Origin: CAZTTG01 sp964615935
GTDB lineage: Bacteria; Planctomycetota; UBA1135; GCA-002686595
Direction of reading: 5' to 3'
Assembly (NCBI GenBank): GCA_964615935.1
Contig: CAZTTG010000026.1
Coordinates: forward strand, 1-64,000
DNA: 64,000 bases
Notes under the pieces: model-generated
Told to the model about the DNA's origin: nothing
What the model saw: only the letters and a program-made list of their open reading frames with translations
Databases searched by the model: none
In this document: positions 59,648 through 64,000 of the stretch, piece after piece
How positions within the stretch are numbered: position 1 is the first letter of the stretch
Layout of the letters: each line of letters begins with the position of its first letter
Position numbers and translations under genes: made by a program

Positions 59648-59812
59648 GTGATTCGCAAGACGCTCGTGAGCCTGCTCGTCCCCGTCCTGATCCTCTCGGT
59701 CGCCGCCGCCGTACGCGCCGGCGCCGTGAGCTACTGCACCGGCGCGCCCAACTCCACCGGGGTGGGAGCCCAGCTCCAGTGGACCGGGCCCTTCGACCTG
59801 GCCGGAGGATGA
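59648..59812 (+). CDS. Small secreted tail-domain protein, part before an in-frame TGA
   Basis: GTG 59648 is favoured because AAGGAAAGGAA precedes it and the protein then starts as a clean signal peptide (VIRKTLVSLLVPVLILSVAA). ATG 59630 is the longer alternative. The mature protein is essentially only the recurrent domain, beginning SYCTGAPNSTGVGAQLQWTG, closest to the end of the protein at 16226-17893. The frame hits TGA at 59810 after FDLAGG and then resumes the same domain (59813-60121). The spacing to the conserved PFGDG motif is almost the same as in the intact relative. Confidence 0.7.
   Translation: MIRKTLVSLLVPVLILSVAAAVRAGAVSYCTGAPNSTGVGAQLQWTGPFDLAGG
59810..59812 (+). other. In-frame TGA inside the small tail-domain gene
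   Basis: It lies between FDLAGG and LYADDCPADAFG. A hairpin GCCGA/TCGGC (59834-59848) follows, with loop TGCCT 27-31 nt downstream and G at loop position 2. This is the third such site in the window. Nonsense mutation or sequencing error remain possible. Confidence 0.7.
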
Positions 59813-60121
59813 CTGTACGCGGACGACTGCCCGGCCGATGCCTTCGGCATGGTCCTGTACAGCCTCCAGCCGCAAGACATCCCCTTCGGCGACGGTCACC
59901 TCTGCGTGGGACCGCCGGCGTGGATCCTGGCCCGTACCCACACCACCGCGCAGGGTGACGCCTCGATCGACCTCCGCCGGGATGGCGACGCCGAGGACCT
60001 GCGCTGGTTGAACTACCACTATGGCATGACCTGGTACTTCCAGTTCGCCTACCGCGATCCCGGAGGCCCGCTGGGCGCCGGCTTCAACCTCACCGACGCC
60101 CTGGAGGTGGTCTTCGAGTAG
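59813..60121 (+). CDS. Small secreted tail-domain protein, part after an in-frame TGA
   Basis: The same frame continues for 102 codons after the TGA; the first ATG is 59849. It contains IPFGDGHLCVGPPAWIL, a middle strand region and the ending WYFQFAYRDPGG, GAGFNLTDALEVVFE. These parallel VPFGDGYRCAGG, FQFWFRDN and GAGFNFSDALEATF of 16226-17893. It has no signal peptide or ribosome site of its own. It ends 72 bp inside the convergent asparagine-synthase-like frame. Confidence 0.68.
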   Translation: MYADDCPADAFGMVLYSLQPQDIPFGDGHLCVGPPAWILARTHTTAQGDASIDLRRDGDAEDLRWLNYHYGMTWYFQFAYRDPGGPLGAGFNLTDALEVVFE

Positions 60122-62097
60122 AGCCTCCCCCCGACCCGAGGCATTCGATGCGGCGCGTCCCCTGCGCGGGGGCGCGCCGCTTCCTCGTCGGCGCGGGCCG
60201 GCTCGTCATACTCGCGGTCCATCCAGGCCCTCATCCAGAGCTCGAAGATCATGATCGAGCTCAGGGCCGTGTCGATGTTCCCCTTCCCCGAGGCGTGGGT
60301 GTCGAAGACGCGGCGGACGAAGGACTGCTCGAGGATGCCCCGCTCCAGGCTCCGCCGGGACAGCAGCAGGTCGTGCACGAAGTCCTTGAGCTCGTTGCGG
60401 TACCAGAGCTGCGTGGGCTGGCTGAAGCCGCGCTCCTTCTTGCGGTCGATGATCTCGTCGGGGATCAGCCCGCGCAGGGCCTTCTTGTAGAGCAGCTTGA
60501 TCCCGTCCTTCCCGGGAGAGGGCTTCTCGAGCTGGAATCGGGAGGGGACCTGCAGGGCCAGCTCCACCAGCCGGCGGTCGATCAGCGGCACCCGGTTGAT
60601 CAGGCCGTGGGCCGCGGCCATGCGCTCGTCCTTGTAGAGCAGGTCGTCGGGCAGGAAGCTCTTGATGAGCCCGTACTGGTAGGCGTTCAGCGGGTCGGTG
60701 AGCTCGGTCGTCCCGAGGTGCGCCTTCTGGACCTCGTAGGGATCGGCGCTCGGCCACCAGTCCTTGCGCAGGAGGCGCCGCAGGTTGCGGTTGTGGAAGT
60801 AGGTGCGCCAGGTCACGCGGCGCTCGTCCTCGGACATGCCGGCGCGGGACAGGAGGCGCATCCCGCGGCTCCAGAAGGAGCCGCCCAGGGGCATGGTGGG
60901 CGCGAGGGTCCCGAACACCGCCCTCCTCAGCCCCGAGGGGATGGCCAGCAGCGGTCCCATCTGCCGCTCGCCGTGCGTGTTGCCGGCGGGGAAGATTTCG
61001 TCCGGCCCCTCCCCCTCGAAGATCACCGTGCAGCCGTGCTCGCGGGCCTCGCCGAGGGTCCGGTACATCCCCACGTAGGCGTTGTCGTTGACCGGGGAGT
61101 CGAGGTGCTGGACCGCGTCCACCATGATCCCCGAGAACTCCTCCGGCAGGAGCTCGGCCCGGTGCCCGCGCAGCGGGAAGCAGTCCATCATGATGTCCAT
61201 CAGTGGACCGTCGCTGAAGAAGGACTCGCCGAAGACCACCGAGAAGACGTCGAGGCCGCGGTCCCCCAGGCAGCGCGAGAGGGTCGCCGCCACCACGCCC
61301 GTGTCCAGGCCGCCGGAGAGCAGGCTGCCGATCTCCCCGCCGGCCGCGTAGCGGATCCGGATCGAGTCCTGGATGAGCTCGCTCATGCGCCGGGCGAGCT
61401 CCTCCTCGGGCGTGCGCTCGTCCACCGCGACCTCGCCTAGGCGCCAGTAGTCGTGCTCCGCGACGGACCCGTTCCTTCCCAGGCTGGTCACGTGCGAGGC
61501 CCGCAGCGCGCGGACGTCCCGGAGCATAGCATCGGGCGCGCCCAGGGCCTTGGAGGCGAAGTAGCGGGCCGGGCCCTCGGGATCCAGCTCGCGCGGCACC
61601 AGGCCGGAGGCGAGCAGGGCCCGTGCGGTGGTGGCGAAGATTACCAGGCTCCCGACCCGGGCCCAGAAGAGGGAGTGCGATCCCACGTGGTCGCGCACCA
61701 GGTGAAGGCTCCCGTCGGCGCCGTCCCGCAGGGCGATGGTGAAGACGCCGTTGACGTGCCGGGGGAAGTCCCTCCCGAACTTGCGGTACAGGAGCGGCAC
61801 CAGATGGAAGCCCGTGCCCGGCGAGCCCTCGGGAAGCTCGACGCCGAGTTTTGCGGCCAGCTCGGCGGCGTTGTAGATCTCCCCCTCGCAGACGGCCGCC
61901 ACGCTGCCCGACTCGTCCTGGACCAGGTACTGGCCGTCGCCCGCGACCTCGCCCGCGGCGGCCAGGGCGAAGCCCTCCCCGGAGCACACGGCCAGCTCGG
62001 CCGGGAAGCGGTGCCGCATGCTCTCGCCCATGCGATCGACGATCGCCTTGGCTCCCTCCGGCGGCAGGGTTCCGACCAGGCCCAGAATGCAGCCCAT
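60049..62097 (-). CDS. Asparagine synthase-like amidotransferase
   Basis: This 682-residue protein starts at ATG 62097 behind GAGGAGG. The N-terminal half resembles the class II glutaminase domain (VNGVFTIALRD, HLVRDHVGSHSLFW). The start reads MGCILGLVG, placing Cys at position 3 instead of the catalytic Cys2 of MCGI. The synthetase half has a PP-loop (GSLLSGGLDTGVVAATL, usually SGGLDSS), EGEGPDEIFPAGN and KTLYKKALRG-like LLYKKALRGLIPDEI. Glutamine hydrolysis may be lost or need N-terminal trimming. The last 50 residues (ARADEEAARPRAGDAP onward) look unstructured and overlap the opposite tail-domain gene by 73 bp. Many planctomycete homologues act in glycan or secondary-metabolite pathways rather than asparagine supply. 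Confidence 0.85.
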   Translation of the reverse strand: MGCILGLVGTLPPEGAKAIVDRMGESMRHRFPAELAVCSGEGFALAAAGEVAGDGQYLVQDESGSVAAVCEGEIYNAAELAAKLGVELPEGSPGTGFHLVPLLYRKFGRDFPRHVNGVFTIALRDGADGSLHLVRDHVGSHSLFWARVGSLVIFATTARALLASGLVPRELDPEGPARYFASKALGAPDAMLRDVRALRASHVTSLGRNGSVAEHDYWRLGEVAVDERTPEEELARRMSELIQDSIRIRYAAGGEIGSLLSGGLDTGVVAATLSRCLGDRGLDVFSVVFGESFFSDGPLMDIMMDCFPLRGHRAELLPEEFSGIMVDAVQHLDSPVNDNAYVGMYRTLGEAREHGCTVIFEGEGPDEIFPAGNTHGERQMGPLLAIPSGLRRAVFGTLAPTMPLGGSFWSRGMRLLSRAGMSEDERRVTWRTYFHNRNLRRLLRKDWWPSADPYEVQKAHLGTTELTDPLNAYQYGLIKSFLPDDLLYKDERMAAAHGLINRVPLIDRRLVELALQVPSRFQLEKPSPGKDGIKLLYKKALRGLIPDEIIDRKKERGFSQPTQLWYRNELKDFVHDLLLSRRSLERGILEQSFVRRVFDTHASGKGNIDTALSSIMIFELWMRAWMDREYDEPARADEEAARPRAGDAPHRMPRVGGRLYSKTTSRASVRLKPAPSGPPGSR

Positions 62098-62312
62098 GCT
62101 TCCTCCTCGAGATCCAGCTCGCGGGCGGCGCGGTCGGCCCCCGGCGGGTCGATCCGGCGCTCCCGATCCGCACAGCGTAGCGAAGCCGGCTGCGGCCACA
62201 ACCTGCCCGCACGTCAGACCTTCCAGCCCCTGGAGTTGACGCCCGCCCCCGGCGACAATGGCGCCGCGCACCGCGGGCCGTCCGGGCTCGCGGGTCGCCG
62301 GTCGATCGCGCG

Positions 62313-63686
62313 ATGAAGCCCCTGAAGAGCGACGAGGAGGTCCAGACCGGGGAGCGCCCGGAGCCGGGCGTCGCGAGGATCCTCGCCATCGGTGACGTCC
62401 ACCTGGGGAGGAGACCGTCGAGCCTGCCCGCGGATCTGGGCGCGGAGGCCGTCGATCCGCGCCACCTCACGCCCGAGGCAGCGCTCGACGCGACGGTGGA
62501 CTGGGCCGTCCGTCAGCGGCCGCGCATCGACGCCGTGTGCTTCGCCGGCGACGTGGTGCAGAGCACCAACGCCCGCTTCGAGGCCCTGCCCCCCCTCGAG
62601 CGGTGCACGAGGAAGCTCCTGGAGGCCGGGATCCCGGTCCTGGCGGTGGCCGGCAACCACGACGTGGACGCCCTCCCGCGGCTCGCTCGCATGGTCGAGG
62701 GATTCCACCTCCTGGGTCGAGATGGGCGCTGGGAGTCGCATGTGGTCGAGCGCGACGGCGAGCCCCTGGTGGAGGTCCTCGGCTGGTCCTTCCCCGAGGA
62801 CAAGGTGCGAACGAGCCCGGCAGCGGCCCTGCTCGCCGCGCCCCTCGCCCCGGCGCGGGCCGGCCTGCCGCGCATCGGCCTCCTGCACGCCGATCTGGAC
62901 GCCTCGAGCAGCACGTACGCGCCGGTGTCCCGCAGCGACCTCGAGGCCGCGGGCCTCGACGCCTGGCTCCTGGGCCACGTTCACATCCCCACCCTTCGAG
63001 CGGCGCCCGGCGCTGTGCCCTGCGGCTACCTCGGCTCGCTGGTGGGCCTGGACCCTACCGAGACCGGCGCCCACGGCCCGTGGCTCGTGACGGTGGAGGG
63101 CCCGGGAAGGGTCGGTATCGAGCAGATCCCCCTGGCCCCGCTCCGCTGGGATTCCGTCGAGCTCGAGCTCGAGGGCCGGGTCGATTTCGAGGACGTCGGC
63201 GACCGCATCATGGTCGCGATCGAGCGCCGTGCACGGGAGGTCCTCGAGGAGGGAAGTCGGTCGCGCGCCCTCGGCCTGCGCGTGCACCTCCGCGGTCGGG
63301 TCGAGAGCCACCTCGAGATCCGGAATCACGTCGCGTCCAGCCGGTGGAAGGGGCGCGCCCGGACCGTGGAGGGTGTCCACGTCTTCGTGGACGAGGTGAT
63401 CGACTCGCTCTCCCTGGCCCGGGACCTGCGCGAGATCGCCGCCGGCGACGACCCCCCCGCGATCCTGGCGCGCACTCTGCAGGCCCTCGAGCAGGGCGGG
63501 GAGGCGCGGCGCGCGCTCCTCGATGGGCTGCGGCCCACGCTCGCGCGGGCCAGGACCGATCGACCCTGGCTGCACTCCGGTCCCGAGCCCGACGACGAGC
63601 AGCTCGCGGAGCTGGCGCGCCGGTCAGCGACCTCCCTCCTGGGCACCCTCCTCGATCGGGCCGAAGACGCGGGAGCCGGGCCGTGA
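62313..63686 (+). CDS. SbcD/YhaO-like metallophosphoesterase (DNA repair exonuclease)
   Basis: This 457-residue protein has the calcineurin-like phosphoesterase motifs in order: AIGDVHLG (Asp, His), CFAGDVVQ, AVAGNHDVD, IGLLHADLDAS and LGHVHIPT. They bind two metal ions for phosphodiester cleavage. The order and spacing fit SbcD/Mre11-type nucleases of the YhaO branch. The C-terminal 200 residues are a mixed cap domain with a helical end. Its stop overlaps the GTG of the next gene, an SbcC/YhaN-like ATPase, forming the usual nuclease-ATPase pair for processing DNA ends. Confidence 0.9.
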   Translation: MKPLKSDEEVQTGERPEPGVARILAIGDVHLGRRPSSLPADLGAEAVDPRHLTPEAALDATVDWAVRQRPRIDAVCFAGDVVQSTNARFEALPPLERCTRKLLEAGIPVLAVAGNHDVDALPRLARMVEGFHLLGRDGRWESHVVERDGEPLVEVLGWSFPEDKVRTSPAAALLAAPLAPARAGLPRIGLLHADLDASSSTYAPVSRSDLEAAGLDAWLLGHVHIPTLRAAPGAVPCGYLGSLVGLDPTETGAHGPWLVTVEGPGRVGIEQIPLAPLRWDSVELELEGRVDFEDVGDRIMVAIERRAREVLEEGSRSRALGLRVHLRGRVESHLEIRNHVASSRWKGRARTVEGVHVFVDEVIDSLSLARDLREIAAGDDPPAILARTLQALEQGGEARRALLDGLRPTLARARTDRPWLHSGPEPDDEQLAELARRSATSLLGTLLDRAEDAGAGP

Positions 63687-64000
63687 AGCTGCGGCGCCTG
63701 TGGATCGACCGCCTGCCGGGAATCGACGAGGCCTTCGAGCTCGCCGACATGGGCGAGGGCGTGCACGCGATCCTCGGTCCCAACGGCATAGGGAAGTCGA
63801 GCTGCTGCCGGGCCGTGCGAGCCCTGCTGTGGTCGGCGCGAGGGCCGACCGAGGGCTTCGCCGTGCGCGCGCTCCTGGACTGCGACGGGGCGGAGCTCCT
63901 GGTCGAGCGCGAGGGCCGGAGTTACCGATGGACTCGCGAGGGCGCGACGTCCCTCCCCCCGGAGCTTCCCGCGGCGCACCTCGACCACTGCTTCTTCCTG
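63683..64000 (+). CDS. SbcC/YhaN-like ATPase, N-terminal part, cut by the window end
   Basis: The frame starts at GTG 63683, overlapping the phosphoesterase stop (GTGA), and is open to the last base (106 codons). It begins KLRRLWIDRLPGIDEAFEL, then ILGPNGIGKSSCCRAVRALL, a Walker A P-loop in the position expected for SbcC/Rad50/YhaN proteins (residues about 34-41), and DGAELLVEREGRSYRW. These ATPases regulate SbcD-type nucleases through a long coiled coil, which would lie beyond the window. Confidence 0.88.
   Translation, partial: MKLRRLWIDRLPGIDEAFELADMGEGVHAILGPNGIGKSSCCRAVRALLWSARGPTEGFAVRALLDCDGAELLVEREGRSYRWTREGATSLPPELPAAHLDHCFFL

Overview
The window is very GC-rich, and nearly every gene reads as high-GC bacterial coding sequence. 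The gene content points to a planctomycete (phylum Planctomycetota) from a metagenome assembly. Signs of this are DUF1501/DUF1800 pairs, an ECF sigma factor continuing into a membrane helix and extracytoplasmic domains, sulfatase-fold lipoproteins, FG-GAP/ASPIC and VPS10-like propeller proteins, and a family of secreted proteins sharing one cysteine-containing C-terminal domain. From memory, the last resembles proteins of the Saltatorellus/Engelhardtia lineage; this cannot be verified here. A 10-N gap (19297-19306) and long G/C homopolymers show that it is a scaffold with imperfect spots. No rRNA, tRNA, CRISPR array, transposase or replication origin was seen.

Layout. 1-1438: a two-helix membrane protein (frameshifted) and a CPBP-family protease. 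1461-9272: a sugar uptake module with two URO-D-like proteins, an L-rhamnose mutarotase, a CUT2-type ABC ATPase, a permease, and a second permease fused in frame to its substrate-binding protein. 9310-12617: an M60-like metallopeptidase and a third URO-D-like protein. 12784-16065: ECF sigma factor fused to a transmembrane extracytoplasmic protein. 16226-32198: mostly secreted proteins. These are an arylsulfotransferase-like propeller, several proteins with the shared C-terminal domain (including a C25-like cysteine protease and a cupredoxin), a thioredoxin-like [2Fe-2S] ferredoxin, an FG-GAP/ASPIC/TlpA protein interrupted by TGA, a VPS10-like propeller and a MsrB-MsrA lipoprotein. 32416-37557: two sulfatase-fold lipoproteins, an integral membrane glycosyltransferase-like protein and a DUF5674 pair. 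37651-49464: a beta-propeller protein, a spermidine-synthase-like membrane/TPR fusion, an FAD-linked dehydrogenase with a truncated DUF1338 partner, a beta-helix protein interrupted by TGA and a HExxH protease-like protein. 49592-53097: an OmpR-type response regulator, its histidine kinase and a convergent NtrC-type regulator with a degenerate receiver. 53550-60121: a cytochrome-c-like protein with the shared tail, a DUF3352-like/DUF1800/DUF1501 operon and another tail protein interrupted by TGA. 60049-64000: an asparagine-synthase-like protein and an SbcD/SbcC-like (YhaO/YhaN-like) pair cut by the window end.

The most unusual signals are these. First, three separate secreted-protein genes each contain one in-frame TGA, with recognisable coding sequence continuing in the same frame. 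Each TGA is followed 18-32 nt downstream by a hairpin whose 5-nt loop has G at position 2, so selenocysteine insertion or readthrough is worth testing against nonsense mutation. Second, seven secreted proteins with unrelated N-terminal modules (protease, cupredoxin, cytochrome-like, propeller, Lcl/DUF1566) share one C-terminal domain. Third, two polypeptides join a cytoplasmic or membrane module to an extracytoplasmic module across an internal strong ribosome binding site (permease to binding protein; sigma factor to carboxypeptidase-regulatory-like domains). Fourth, there is a perfect 43-bp hairpin at 23105-23197.

Functionally the region looks like a polysaccharide or glycoprotein scavenging and cell-envelope neighbourhood. 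It combines deoxysugar import, glycan-linked hydrolases, a large secretome and envelope-linked signalling.
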